Part shown: piece after piece, positions 27,033 to 35,915 of the stretch
Layout of the letters: the number at the start of each line of letters is the position of its first letter
Numbering within the stretch: position 1 is the first letter of the stretch
Position numbers and translations under genes: made by a program
Assembly: GCA_964445815.1 (NCBI GenBank)
Contig: CAYULW010000011.1
Location: forward strand, 1 to 64,000
Source: CAYULW01 sp964445815
GTDB taxonomy: Bacteria > Bacteroidota > Bacteroidia > Flavobacteriales_E > Vicingaceae
Direction: 5' to 3'
DNA: 64,000 nucleotides
Notes under the pieces: model-generated
What the model was told of the DNA's origin: nothing
The model's input: only the letters and a program-made list of their open reading frames with translations
Databases searched by the model: none

Positions 27033-27812
27033 ATGAATTTAGATCTATCTGGTAAAAATGCTTTAGTCTGTGGTAGTACGGCTGGAATTGGAAAAGCAAT
27101 TGCCATTGAATTAGCTGAAATGGGAGCTAATGTATATTTAATGGCTAGGAATGAAGAGAAATTAAAATCAACTCTAGGTCAATTAAGTACAGCTAATGGG
27201 CAACTGCATCATTATGTTCAAGCTGATTTTTCTAATGTGGAGTCTGTTAAAACCGCTACTCAATCAATTGAAAACCCAATTCATGTACTTGTAAATAACA
27301 CCGGAGGTCCTCCGGGAGGTCCTATTTCCGAAGCAAAAATTGAAGAGTTTCAATCCGCATTTGCCATGCACTTGCTCTGTAACCATACATTGGTCACTCA
27401 TTTAAAACAGGGAATGATTAACAGTGGTTATGGAAGGATTATCAATATTATTTCTACATCTGTAAAAATTCCGCTAAACGGCCTTGGTGTTTCAAACACC
27501 ATTCGCGGAGCCGTTGCCAACTGGTCTAAAACCATGGCCAATGAGCTTGGTGCATATGGCATAACGGTAAACAATGTGCTTCCAGGGGCTACGGCAACAG
27601 AAAGGTTAAGTTCCATCATTTCCAATAAGGCTCAAAAAACCAATACAAGCGAAGCGGAAGTGAAACAGCAATTTGAGAATGCAGTGCCAATGAAGCGTGT
27701 AGCTGAACCTCATGAGGTAGCCGCCGCTGCTGCATTTTTAGCCTCGCCTGCGGCCTCATACATTAACGGAATTAATGTTCCGGTAGATGGTGGTAGAACC
27801 GGATGTTTGTAA
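27033..27812 (+). CDS. Short-chain dehydrogenase/reductase
   Basis: 259 residues. The Rossmann motif is GSTAGIGKAIA (NADP/NAD binding) near residue 14, followed by NNTGG. The catalytic Ser falls in IINIISTSVK. The usual YxxxK tyrosine is not where expected: the segment after the Ser reads NGLGVSNTIRGAVANW, so the Tyr and Lys appear replaced, an oddity shared by some SDR subgroups of 3-oxoacyl-reductase-like proteins. It lies divergent to the 3-hydroxyanthranilate gene; substrate unknown. Confidence 0.85.
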   Translation: MNLDLSGKNALVCGSTAGIGKAIAIELAEMGANVYLMARNEEKLKSTLGQLSTANGQLHHYVQADFSNVESVKTATQSIENPIHVLVNNTGGPPGGPISEAKIEEFQSAFAMHLLCNHTLVTHLKQGMINSGYGRIINIISTSVKIPLNGLGVSNTIRGAVANWSKTMANELGAYGITVNNVLPGATATERLSSIISNKAQKTNTSEAEVKQQFENAVPMKRVAEPHEVAAAAAFLASPAASYINGINVPVDGGRTGCL

Positions 27813-27817
27813 GCCAA

Positions 27818-28342
27818 ATGAGCTTTGTCTTAGAAACAGAACGTTTATTTCTAAGAGAGTTTAAGCCTAAAGATGCATCTACCTTCTTTGAATTAAATTC
27901 TGATCCGGAAGTAATGAAACACACCGGAGATGTTCCATTTAAAAATGTAGAAGAAGCTTTAAGTTTAATAGAGAATTACAATGATTACCAAAAAAATGGC
28001 TTTGGGAGAAATACTGTAATATTAAAGTCTACCAATGAGGTGATCGGCTGGTGCGGTTTAAAAAAACACCATGATGGGATGGTCGATCTTGGTTTCAGAC
28101 TGTTTAAAAAAGATTGGAATAATGGATACGCAACAGAGTCATCTATGGCCATCTTAAAAAAAGGATTTACAGCTTATCAGCTTGAAGAAATAATAGGAAG
28201 AGCTTCAAAAAATAATCCGGCATCCATAAATGTTCTTAAAAAACTAGGCATGAGATTTTATAAAGAAGCACCATGTGAGGGAATTATTAATTCTGTTTAT
28301 TATAAAATAATTAAAGAAGATGCAAAACACCTATTTTCTTGA
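27818..28342 (+). CDS. GNAT-family N-acetyltransferase (RimJ/RimL-like)
   Basis: 174 residues from the ATG at 27818, six bases after the dehydrogenase stop; an earlier ATG at 27803 lies inside that gene. It begins LETERLFLREFKPKDAS, then IGWCGLKKH, LGFRLFKKDWNNGYATES (acetyl-CoA binding) and SINVLKKLGMRF, typical of the Acetyltransf_3 group that modifies ribosomal protein N termini or small amines. Substrate unknown. Confidence 0.88.
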   Translation: MSFVLETERLFLREFKPKDASTFFELNSDPEVMKHTGDVPFKNVEEALSLIENYNDYQKNGFGRNTVILKSTNEVIGWCGLKKHHDGMVDLGFRLFKKDWNNGYATESSMAILKKGFTAYQLEEIIGRASKNNPASINVLKKLGMRFYKEAPCEGIINSVYYKIIKEDAKHLFS

Positions 28343-28886
28343 AAGTACCATTAAGCAATTTGAATATTACAAAATGCTGGGTGAAAAAACCTTTGCTCAA
28401 CTTAAAGATGAAGACCTATTCACCACTCAACATTTTTATGACAATAGCATTGCCATTATTGTCAACCATCTATGGGGCAATATGCTGTCAAGATGGACTA
28501 ATTTTCTAGAAGAGGACGGAGAAAAAGAATGGAGAAAAAGAGATAATGAGTTTGAAAATACCATTCAAACAAGAGAAGAATTAATGAATAAGTGGGAAGA
28601 AGGATGGAACTGCTTATTCGGAGCGATTCGTCCATTAAAAGAGGAACAACTGGCCCAAATCATTTACATCAGAAACCAGGGACATACTGTTGTAGAAGCA
28701 ATTAATCGTCAATTGGCTCATTATGCTTATCATATCGGACAAATTGTGTTTATCGGCAAATATTATCAAAAAGAGAATTGGCAATCTTTATCCATTCCAA
28801 AAGGAGGGTCAAGCGATTTTAATGCTCAAAAATTTTCTCAAGACAAGCAGAAGGGACATTTTACCGATGAGTTTCTGGAAAAATAA
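28320..28886 (+). CDS. DinB-like four-helix protein (DUF1572)
   Basis: 188 residues, all helical. A metal-site-like His set occurs in VNHLWGNM (about residue 47) and LAHYAYHIGQIVF (about 139 and 143), as in the DinB superfamily DUF1572 group. Function is not established; some relatives are thiol transferases. The start overlaps the acetyltransferase end by 23 bases, so the two are coupled. The gene converges on the TetR gene with a six-base gap. Confidence 0.85.
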   Translation: MQNTYFLESTIKQFEYYKMLGEKTFAQLKDEDLFTTQHFYDNSIAIIVNHLWGNMLSRWTNFLEEDGEKEWRKRDNEFENTIQTREELMNKWEEGWNCLFGAIRPLKEEQLAQIIYIRNQGHTVVEAINRQLAHYAYHIGQIVFIGKYYQKENWQSLSIPKGGSSDFNAQKFSQDKQKGHFTDEFLEK

Positions 28887-28892
28887 TCTCAA

Positions 28893-29471
28893 TCAATCCA
28901 AAAGGGAGATAATCGCAGCCGATTGGCGTGCGAGATAATCTTCTTGATTATGTACCACCGCAATTGATACGCCATGGATAATATTCATCATCAACTTCGA
29001 TAAGAGACCCACATCCTTAAACGGGGATATCTGGCCCTGATTAATCCCGTATTGCAAATAATTAGTGAGCATTTCTTCTTGCTGTTTTATATGCTTATCA
29101 ATAATACGTGAACTACTTTCTTGTAAAGTATATAATTCAGAAAGCGACCTGACAATAAAGCAAGTAGCACGATCACCTTTGCTTGTCTTTAAATTATACT
29201 GATACTCCAGTAATTTATAAATGCCTTGCCTCACTACCGTTTCATAATACAATGTTTCGCTCCACCATCTTAATTGATCCTGACTGTAGAGGTTTAAAGA
29301 AGAATCGAACAATTCTAACTTACTGCCATACGTATCATACAATGATGCCCTATTGATTTCCAAATCATTTATTAAATCCCGCATAGAGGTAGCATGATAG
29401 CCCTGAGTCCAAAACAAGTTGAGCGCTTTTCTCAAAACGACTTGTGGATCGAAGTTTTTTGATCGTGGCAT
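28893..29471 (-). CDS. TetR/AcrR-family transcriptional regulator
   Basis: 192 residues from ATG 29471. The N-terminal HTH is VVLRKALNLFWTQGYHATSMRDLINDLEINRASLYDTYGS, of which LEINRASLYDTYGS is the recognition part. The rest is an all-helical ligand-binding region. The frame runs up to 29591 but that extension would cover both divergent promoters, so the shorter start is chosen. It is divergent from the six-gene operon at 29626 and a dyad sits in the intergenic DNA, so it probably controls itself and may control that operon. Confidence 0.88.
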   Translation of the reverse strand: MPRSKNFDPQVVLRKALNLFWTQGYHATSMRDLINDLEINRASLYDTYGSKLELFDSSLNLYSQDQLRWWSETLYYETVVRQGIYKLLEYQYNLKTSKGDRATCFIVRSLSELYTLQESSSRIIDKHIKQQEEMLTNYLQYGINQGQISPFKDVGLLSKLMMNIIHGVSIAVVHNQEDYLARQSAAIISLLD

Positions 29472-29523
29472 TTTTTGCGGAAATTTACTGAGAATAGCCA
29501 TTTGGACCGATTGATCTAAGCTT

Positions 29524-29546
29524 GTTTTGCAAACATATTTGTAAAC
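29524..29546. promoter_or_regulatory. Imperfect dyad, candidate TetR operator overlapping its own -7 element
   Basis: GTTT...CAAA and TTTG...AAAC arms are arranged symmetrically around CATA with one unpaired extra base. On the minus strand TATGTTTG (29537-29530), an exact -7 match for the TetR gene, lies inside the dyad. Size and position fit a TetR-type operator. Binding is not shown. Confidence 0.4.
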
Positions 29547-29578
29547 GCAATCATCTTTTTGCTTGCAGTCATAATTTG

Positions 29579-29609
29579 ATTGTAAAACCAATTGTTTAAT
29601 TTAACTTTA
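29579..29609 (+). promoter_or_regulatory. Bacteroidetes-type promoter of the six-gene operon
   Basis: ATTG (29579-29582) is separated by exactly 19 bases from TAACTTTA (29602-29609), close to the TTTG-N19-TAnnTTTG consensus. The TTG start of the first gene lies 16 bases downstream, which also supports that unusual start. Confidence 0.5.
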
Positions 29610-29625
29610 CGATTCACATTTTCAC

Positions 29626-30516
29626 TTGAAGACCCAAATATTACATACCCTAGCCTATTTTGACATTTTTAATCACCCTCTTAAAAAAGAGGAGTTAGAA
29701 TTACACTATGGAGAACCGATAAATGGTGAACTGAAAGAGTTTATCAAGCGATCAATTGTATCAAAAAAAGGGGAATATTATGGGCTTAATCAGCACATCT
29801 CACAGCTCATTTCGCAAAGAGAAGAAAATGAAAGAAGGGCAGAACTTTATTTCAAAAAAGCGCCTTTTTACATTCGCATCATGTCCAAATTTCCATTTGT
29901 AAGAGCCATTGGAATTTCAGGTTCGCTATCAAAAAATGTGATCAATGAAGATGGAGACATTGACTACTTTATCATTACCGAAGCGAATCGTTTGTGGATT
30001 TGTCGAACGCTATTGGTTTTGTTTAAAAAGGTAGCGCTATTGAACTCAAGAAAATACTTCTGCGTCAATTACTTCATTGATACCAATAATTTAGAAATTA
30101 AAGACAAGAATGTATTTACGGCGATTGAACTGAGCTATCTGCTACCGGTTTACAACTCTTCACTTATTGAGGAGTTCAAAAACAAAAACAGCTGGTCAAC
30201 TGATTTTATCTCCAAATTTGAACACCCGATACCATTCAATTCCATTGATCACGATTCAAGTCTAAAATCAGCCATTGAGAAAACAATCAATCTTTTATTT
30301 CCAGACCGATTGGATGCTTTTTTTATGCGCCTGACCTATAAACGCTGGCAACAAAAGTTCAAACACTTTGATGCTAAAAAAATGGCACTGACCATGCGAT
30401 CAAATAGAGGAATATCCAAACATCATCCCAGTGACTTTCAAACAAAAGTGCTGGAAGAATATGAGAAGCGCATCAATCGACTAAATAAGGCAGATGAAAG
30501 TACTATTTACACATAG
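29626..30516 (+). CDS. Nucleotidyltransferase-fold protein with winged-helix-like N terminus
   Basis: 296 residues. A pol-beta-type nucleotidyltransferase core is visible: GISGSLSKNV with GS at 99-100 and the acidic pair D111/D113 in GDIDYF. The first 60 residues resemble a small winged helix (LAYFDIFNHPLKKEELELHYG). It should transfer a nucleotide to an unknown acceptor. The start is TTG, since no ATG precedes the conserved N terminus. First gene of the operon, overlapping the radical SAM gene by 23 bases. No HEPN partner as in MNT-type toxin-antitoxin systems is present. Confidence 0.75.
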   Translation: MKTQILHTLAYFDIFNHPLKKEELELHYGEPINGELKEFIKRSIVSKKGEYYGLNQHISQLISQREENERRAELYFKKAPFYIRIMSKFPFVRAIGISGSLSKNVINEDGDIDYFIITEANRLWICRTLLVLFKKVALLNSRKYFCVNYFIDTNNLEIKDKNVFTAIELSYLLPVYNSSLIEEFKNKNSWSTDFISKFEHPIPFNSIDHDSSLKSAIEKTINLLFPDRLDAFFMRLTYKRWQQKFKHFDAKKMALTMRSNRGISKHHPSDFQTKVLEEYEKRINRLNKADESTIYT

Positions 30517-31900
30517 CTACTTCCTTCAGTTTGATGAAAAGCAAAAACGTCAAAGAAAGCCTTATCCGCCTTTGGCAACCATACAAGCTGCCAGTTATTT
30601 AAGAAAAAATGGATTTGAGGTCAGTTTATTTGACACCAATTTTGCATTATCAGCCCAAGAATTGATCCCTTATCTGGAAAAAGAACAGCCGGATATTTTA
30701 GTCATCTATGATGATGGCTTTAACTACCTTACCAAAATGTGCCTGACCAATATGCGGGAAGCTGCATTTGAGATGTGCAAACTGGCCAATCAAAAATCCA
30801 TTCCTGTTTTTGTTTCCAGCAGCGATTCTACAGATCATTTTGAACACTATTTAAAAGAAGGGGCTGATGCCATTATTATGGGAGAAGCCGATCAAACCCT
30901 TTTGGAATTGTGTAATGCTGTCAAGCAAAATACCGATATCAAATCTCTTGCCGGCATTGCCTATCTCGAAAATGACAATACGGTAAAAACGAGCCCAAGA
31001 GCAATTATCAAGCAATTAGATGACTTACCCTTGCCTGCCTGGGACTTGGTTGATATCCAGCCCTACAAAGAAGCCTGGTCTATTCATGGGTATTTTTCCA
31101 TCAATTTGGCTACTACCAGAGGTTGTCCCTTCAAGTGCAACTGGTGTGCGAAACCCATATACGGTAATCGTTACAACAGCAGATCACCTCAACATGTTGT
31201 TGATGAAATCAAATTGATCAAAAGCCATTTTGACTTCGACCACATTTGGTTTTGTGATGATATCTTTGGCCTCAAACCCAACTGGGTTCAAGAGTTTTCT
31301 TCTATTCTAGTCAAAGAAGGCATTAAAATTCCCTTTAAAATCCAATCACGTGCTGATTTATTGGTAAAAGACGACACGGTGAAAAGTCTGGCTGAAGCGG
31401 GTTGTGATGAGGTGTGGATCGGTGCGGAAAGTGGTTCTCAGAAAATACTGGATGCCATGGATAAGGGAACACGTATTGAACAGATTGTTCAAAGCACTGA
31501 ACTCATGAAGTCCTACGGCATTAAACCTTGTTTCTTCCTACAATTCGGTTATCTGGGAGAAGAATGGGAAGACATTCAGGCGACCATTTCCATGCTTAAA
31601 GATTTGATGCCACATGACATTGGTATCTCCGTTTCTTATCCGCTTCCCGGCACTAAATTCTATGATACGGTTAAAGCTCAATTGGGAGAGAAATCCAACT
31701 GGACAGACTCTGATGAATTGCTCATGATGTACAAAGGCACCTATTCGCCTAAATTTTATAAAGTATTGCACAGATATGTGCATCGCTTATTCAGAGCCAA
31801 ACAACATGGAGCTCAATCCAAACTGATCAACAAACTCAAGCAGTTCTACTTTTTCATGCACAGCCAGTTGAATTGGTGGCAATTAAACCGCTTGACGTGA
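30494..31900 (+). CDS. B12-binding-domain radical SAM protein
   Basis: 468 residues. The N-terminal part (about 1-150) is a cobalamin-binding-like Rossmann domain (PYPPLATIQAASYLRKNGFEV) that lacks the canonical DxHxxG histidine. The radical SAM core follows with C211, C215 and C218 in RGCPFKCNWC, then FCDDIFG and GAESGSQKIL. Such proteins usually methylate or rearrange carbon centres. It starts inside the preceding gene (23 bases) and its stop overlaps the next start in GTGA. It is a paralogue of the protein at 45717 (shared THxYFLxxDEK and PYPPL start). Substrate unknown. Confidence 0.9.
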   Translation: MKVLFTHSYFLQFDEKQKRQRKPYPPLATIQAASYLRKNGFEVSLFDTNFALSAQELIPYLEKEQPDILVIYDDGFNYLTKMCLTNMREAAFEMCKLANQKSIPVFVSSSDSTDHFEHYLKEGADAIIMGEADQTLLELCNAVKQNTDIKSLAGIAYLENDNTVKTSPRAIIKQLDDLPLPAWDLVDIQPYKEAWSIHGYFSINLATTRGCPFKCNWCAKPIYGNRYNSRSPQHVVDEIKLIKSHFDFDHIWFCDDIFGLKPNWVQEFSSILVKEGIKIPFKIQSRADLLVKDDTVKSLAEAGCDEVWIGAESGSQKILDAMDKGTRIEQIVQSTELMKSYGIKPCFFLQFGYLGEEWEDIQATISMLKDLMPHDIGISVSYPLPGTKFYDTVKAQLGEKSNWTDSDELLMMYKGTYSPKFYKVLHRYVHRLFRAKQHGAQSKLINKLKQFYFFMHSQLNWWQLNRLT

Positions 31901-32853
31901 TCAGAAAGTTCGTCCGATTGGCTTTCTTATCTCTCATTCTTCTTTTCTTAAGCTTGCTGCTTTTTGAGCTGTGTTATCGCTATCAGATCATCGACTTTTA
32001 TGCCAAAGAGTTTCGCCTACTCAACCCTCGTTTGGAAGAGCAATTCGAACGTGAAAAAACCATATTGATTTTTGGCGACTCTTTCTCTGCTTTTCCGGGA
32101 GGTTATGTGGAACAATTGCGCATAAAGTATCCGAATTACAGGATCATCAACTGTAGTGTTGCCGGTATTGGCATTAAACAACATGAGCTCTTCTTTACCA
32201 AACGCGTGAAGCAATATCAACCCGATCTCATTTTGTATCAGTTTTATGTGGGGAATGACTTATTAGATGTTAAACAAGATTACAATTGGAGTGAAAGCGG
32301 CTTGATCCGTTTTATTTATCAGGTTTTTTCCGATCAGTTCCTTTCATTGAAGTACTTAAACTATAAGCTGGCTTACTTCAGAACCTCAGACTTTACAGTT
32401 GAAAATAAAGTAGAATCGAAAAACTATAATCCAAGAGTAAGGAAGTATTTTGCTCAGCATCCAAACTATTTGGAAGAAACCATTTTGCTGAAAGGAGATC
32501 AAAAAGCAAAATTTGAAGAATGGCAAAATATCTTTCAGTCGATGTTAAGTGAATTGGATCCTCAAATAAAGATGAAGCTGTTATTATTGCCACATTGTGT
32601 TCAAGTGAATCATAAGTATCAGAAGACCTATCGGTTCTTTGCCAAAGGAATAAGTTCTTCTTTATTGCAAGAGACATATCCTTTAGAACAAGCCATGCAA
32701 AGCATCCTTAACATACCCATTATTAATCCTTTGACTTTGTTTCAACAAAAAGATATTGCCATGCCAATTTATTTCTCAGATGATCCACACCTTAATTTGA
32801 AAGGACAAACGGTTCTGTTTGAGTATTTAGTTAATCATAAGGCATTAGAATGA
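31897..32853 (+). CDS. Membrane-anchored SGNH/GDSL hydrolase-like protein (first of two)
   Basis: About 318 residues. A membrane anchor (about 4-26) precedes an SGNH fold: catalytic-block Ser62 in FGDSFSAF, the oxyanion Asn in VGNDLL (about 120) and the Asp-x-His pair in DDPHLN near 296-298. SGNH enzymes hydrolyse or transfer acyl groups on glycans and lipids. Start taken as GTG 31897, in a GTGA overlap with the preceding stop; longer versions from TTG 31873 or GTG 31876 are possible. Confidence 0.8.
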   Translation: MIRKFVRLAFLSLILLFLSLLLFELCYRYQIIDFYAKEFRLLNPRLEEQFEREKTILIFGDSFSAFPGGYVEQLRIKYPNYRIINCSVAGIGIKQHELFFTKRVKQYQPDLILYQFYVGNDLLDVKQDYNWSESGLIRFIYQVFSDQFLSLKYLNYKLAYFRTSDFTVENKVESKNYNPRVRKYFAQHPNYLEETILLKGDQKAKFEEWQNIFQSMLSELDPQIKMKLLLLPHCVQVNHKYQKTYRFFAKGISSSLLQETYPLEQAMQSILNIPIINPLTLFQQKDIAMPIYFSDDPHLNLKGQTVLFEYLVNHKALE

Positions 32854-33683
32854 AAATACAGATTAACCATACCACTTTTGAAGTAGATCCTAATGAGAAT
32901 CAAACTTTTTGGGAGCATATCAACTCAGGAATCTGGGAGTCTTTTACATTTCAGGTACTAGACCATGCCTTAGAAGAGACCATGTGTTTTTTAGATGTTG
33001 GGGCATGGGCAGGGCCGGTGAGTTTATATGCGGCAAAGAATGGAGCTAAGGTCTATTCCTTTGAGCCGGACATCATCGTTTTTGAACAGCTAAAAGAGAA
33101 CGTATTGCTTAACCCTACTGTATCAGAAACTATCTTTCCGTATTCAATGGCAATTGCAAACAAGGAAGGTGAAGGTTTTTTACATGCAAGATCTGGATAT
33201 GGTCAATCGTCGTCGTCTTTGCTTAATCGCACCTATGATAAAATTCACAGTCAAAAGGTAAAAACGACCACTTTGAGCCGTTTTGTTGAAGAATATCAAA
33301 TTCAAAAAGTGGACTTTCTTAAAATGGACATTGAGGGAGGGGAGTTTGAGGTATTAAAGAGCATCAAGCCATTTCTAGATCAACATGAACAACCGGACTT
33401 ATTGATTTCTTTTCATCTTGAGCAACTTGTTGAACATGAAATTTTAAAACAATATAAATCTGTACTGCTCTCTAAAATTGTATACAAACTGTGGAGAAGT
33501 GGCATGGTAAAGCAACAAGCACAAAGGGAAGTGATCAAAATTATAGGCTTGTTATCGGATTATCCTTTCATTTATGATGAGAATGGGAAATTAACATTTG
33601 AAGAGATCAATGCCTTGGTAAATAAAGGTCAAAACTTTACTTTTTATTTCAGCAAAAGAAAATGGGATGATAAAGAAGCTTAG
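32850..33683 (+). CDS. FkbM-family methyltransferase
   Basis: 277 residues. SAM-binding motif I is DVGAWAGPVSLYAAK with the acidic ribose contact in YSFEPD. The FkbM signature KVDFLKMDIEGGEFEVL is intact. FkbM enzymes O-methylate sugars or polyketides. It overlaps its neighbours by 4 bases (ATGA) upstream and 17 bases downstream, so it is part of a tight operon. The C-terminal about 80 residues (from LEQLVEHEI) are not obviously part of the catalytic fold. Confidence 0.9.
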   Translation: MKIQINHTTFEVDPNENQTFWEHINSGIWESFTFQVLDHALEETMCFLDVGAWAGPVSLYAAKNGAKVYSFEPDIIVFEQLKENVLLNPTVSETIFPYSMAIANKEGEGFLHARSGYGQSSSSLLNRTYDKIHSQKVKTTTLSRFVEEYQIQKVDFLKMDIEGGEFEVLKSIKPFLDQHEQPDLLISFHLEQLVEHEILKQYKSVLLSKIVYKLWRSGMVKQQAQREVIKIIGLLSDYPFIYDENGKLTFEEINALVNKGQNFTFYFSKRKWDDKEA

Positions 33684-34713
33684 TTTTTTACTTTTTCTTG
33701 GGCTGGTGACATTCCTATTATTGGAGTTGAGCATCATGTTCTTAACCCAAAGCGGACAGCTCAATATATTGATGCCGACTTATCAAATGAATCCGCATGA
33801 GGATTTCTTGCCTTTGAGAAGCCAAATCTATGGCAGGCAACACTTGCCCAATTCAAATTATCGGATCAGAAAGAATTGCCTTAACGTGGACTTTGAATTT
33901 AATGCCTTGGGCTTTAGAGATCAATTGCCCGACAAAATAGCTAAGAGTCGACGTTTCCTTGTTATCGGAGATTCTTTTGTAGAAGGCGTTGGCGTGAATG
34001 AAAAAGATCGCTTTTCGGATCTTTTGGAACAAGAAACAGGCCTTCCTTTTTTAAATTTTGGCATGGCCGATAAGGGCAGCACACAAGAGTTTCTGATCTA
34101 TGACTCCATTGCCTCTCAATATGAACATGAAAGTGTAATCTGGACTATTTTCCCGACTAATGACCTGATCGATGATGACCCCAAATATGGTAAAAACGAA
34201 AACAGCATTAAACCCTGTTGGATCGGTAAATACCCGAATTATGACTTGCAATTTGTACCTGAAACTGCTCCGATGAGCCGACCGAACAATGCACTAAAAC
34301 GTTTTTTAAAAGCCTACACTTATACCTATGATGCGCTATTTTACCTAAAGCAAATGTGGAAGACCAAGCAGCAAAGTGAATCTTATCCCTTAACGGGTTA
34401 TTTCAACTACAGTGAAGATCAGGTCGCCCGTTTGCTCTATTCCATGGAAAAAATGAAGGCTTCTGCCGGAGATAAGCCCATGTATTTGATTTGCATTCCA
34501 TCCCACCTTGATCTGGATGAGCAAAACAGCCGAACTCAAGCCAATATAGAAGGTTTACTCAAAGCACATTGTGATAGTTTGGGCATACAATTTATCGGCT
34601 TATATGATCTATTTAAATCTAAAAACTGGAAAGCGTATTATTTGGACTGCGATTCTCACTGGAATGAAAATGGGCATAAATTAGTTGCAGATTATTTATT
34701 GAAACAGATGTAA
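33667..34713 (+). CDS. SGNH/GDSL hydrolase-like exported protein (second of two)
   Basis: 348 residues. After an N-terminal membrane segment (about 5-27), block I is IGDSFVEGVG (Ser103). The catalytic Asp-x-His lies in CDSHWNENGHK (D329, H331), the form found in alginate O-acetyltransferase AlgX/AlgJ-like proteins. The oxyanion position reads FPTNDLI. This points to acyl transfer or removal on an exported glycan, though no membrane-bound O-acyltransferase is in the window. It starts within the end of the FkbM gene. Confidence 0.8.
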   Translation: MIKKLSFLLFLGLVTFLLLELSIMFLTQSGQLNILMPTYQMNPHEDFLPLRSQIYGRQHLPNSNYRIRKNCLNVDFEFNALGFRDQLPDKIAKSRRFLVIGDSFVEGVGVNEKDRFSDLLEQETGLPFLNFGMADKGSTQEFLIYDSIASQYEHESVIWTIFPTNDLIDDDPKYGKNENSIKPCWIGKYPNYDLQFVPETAPMSRPNNALKRFLKAYTYTYDALFYLKQMWKTKQQSESYPLTGYFNYSEDQVARLLYSMEKMKASAGDKPMYLICIPSHLDLDEQNSRTQANIEGLLKAHCDSLGIQFIGLYDLFKSKNWKAYYLDCDSHWNENGHKLVADYLLKQM

Positions 34714-34716
34714 CTG

Positions 34717-35646
34717 ATGGATATGGCCAAATTTCAATATTATCAATTAGAAAAAAAACACATCCCTGATGTACAATACATCTGTCGCAAGTCGTTTGGT
34801 AAAAAATTTACCAAAGACCACCTTCAGCATAAATACAATAGTTCTTATCTAGACATTCCTCCCATTGCAACTATTGCTTATGACGGTCAAAAACCCATTG
34901 CTTTTTATGGAGGTGTGCCTCAGTTGTTTGAGTCCAATGAGCAATCTTTTCTTATCGTACACACCTGCGATTCTTATACCTTACCAAAGTATCAAAAGAA
35001 AGGTATACATCGTAATTTGGCGTTAAAAGCCTATGATGCTATGCAGCGGTACGATGTGAAAATGGTCTATGCTTTTCATAGTGAAAACACTTATCACAGT
35101 ACTAAGAAATTAGGATGGAAAGAACATGTTAACATGAGACGCTTTCACATAAAGACCAATGCTTTGCCCATTTCCAAAATCGCTGTGAAACTGAATGCTC
35201 AAAAGTGGATTATAAACAAAGCTGAAAAGGTCTTAAAGCCTTATTTGACAGAAGTTTCAAGCAACCCACTGAAACAAGAAAACAAGATTTGTAACAACTA
35301 TTCTAAAAATTTCTATCGCTATAAAGAAGGACTCTGCCGACATTTTAGTATTCAAATAGAAAGTTGTCAATTTTATCTCAAAATTAGCTCAGTCATGCAA
35401 ATCGGTTTTTTAAACTACCCAGATCTGCACAGATTAAAAGACGCTATTTCAACATTGAAGGAGTTGGCCTATAAAATTCAAGTTCCTGAGATCTTATTTC
35501 AAATTGACCCTAGCACCCGAGCTTATAAAGACCTTAAAAGCATCGATCAAGATTACCCTTCGTGGCTTGTAGGTTACCTGTGTTTTGACGCTGACATTAA
35601 GGTTGAAGAGTTTGGGTTTAATTATGGGGATTTGGATACGTTTTAA
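34717..35646 (+). CDS. GNAT-like acyltransferase
   Basis: 309 residues. The N-terminal half is a GNAT fold with the acetyl-CoA loop in LPKYQKKGIHRNLALKAYD (about 96-113) and a later FHSENTYHSTKKLGW. The C-terminal half (about 165-309) is unfamiliar and could be a second degenerate GNAT. It begins 3 bases after the SGNH gene and is the last gene of the six-gene operon. Substrate unknown; acylation of the operon's product is inferred. Confidence 0.8.
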   Translation: MDMAKFQYYQLEKKHIPDVQYICRKSFGKKFTKDHLQHKYNSSYLDIPPIATIAYDGQKPIAFYGGVPQLFESNEQSFLIVHTCDSYTLPKYQKKGIHRNLALKAYDAMQRYDVKMVYAFHSENTYHSTKKLGWKEHVNMRRFHIKTNALPISKIAVKLNAQKWIINKAEKVLKPYLTEVSSNPLKQENKICNNYSKNFYRYKEGLCRHFSIQIESCQFYLKISSVMQIGFLNYPDLHRLKDAISTLKELAYKIQVPEILFQIDPSTRAYKDLKSIDQDYPSWLVGYLCFDADIKVEEFGFNYGDLDTF

Positions 35647-35915
35647 TTTTCACTCTTTTTTATCTTCTTTCTTGAAGAAGTTGTCGCTCAAAGTGATACG
35701 GTTAACTTAGAAATCTAGCCCAACCGTCCTGCATAACAAAGAACTTCTGTTTACCTACCCTTCATGAATAATCGTTTAAGTTATGTTTTATATCACATTA
35801 GACAGACTTAAGCTGACTTTTTTACGATAAACAATTATTTCTTTGATAGTAGAGGTAGGCTTATTAAAACGGAACATTGTTGAAGTAAGCTTTACATAAT
35901 ATACTATATACTTCT
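35647..35915. other. Intergenic spacer between convergent operons
   Basis: 269 bases between the end of the six-gene operon and the end of the methyltransferase gene on the other strand. AT-rich. I see no clear terminator hairpin; a short TTCTT/AAGAA inverted repeat near 35667 is the only candidate. No gene is supported. Confidence 0.5.

Noticed and set aside
29472..29591. N-terminal extension of the TetR gene.
   Set aside because: The added 40 residues are unlike the family and would cover the dyad and the divergent promoter; the ATG at 29471 fits the HTH start.
29626..30516. Nucleotidyltransferase as the toxin or antitoxin of an MNT/HEPN pair.
   Set aside because: No HEPN partner is adjacent; the gene is translationally coupled to a radical SAM gene and is much longer than typical MNT proteins.
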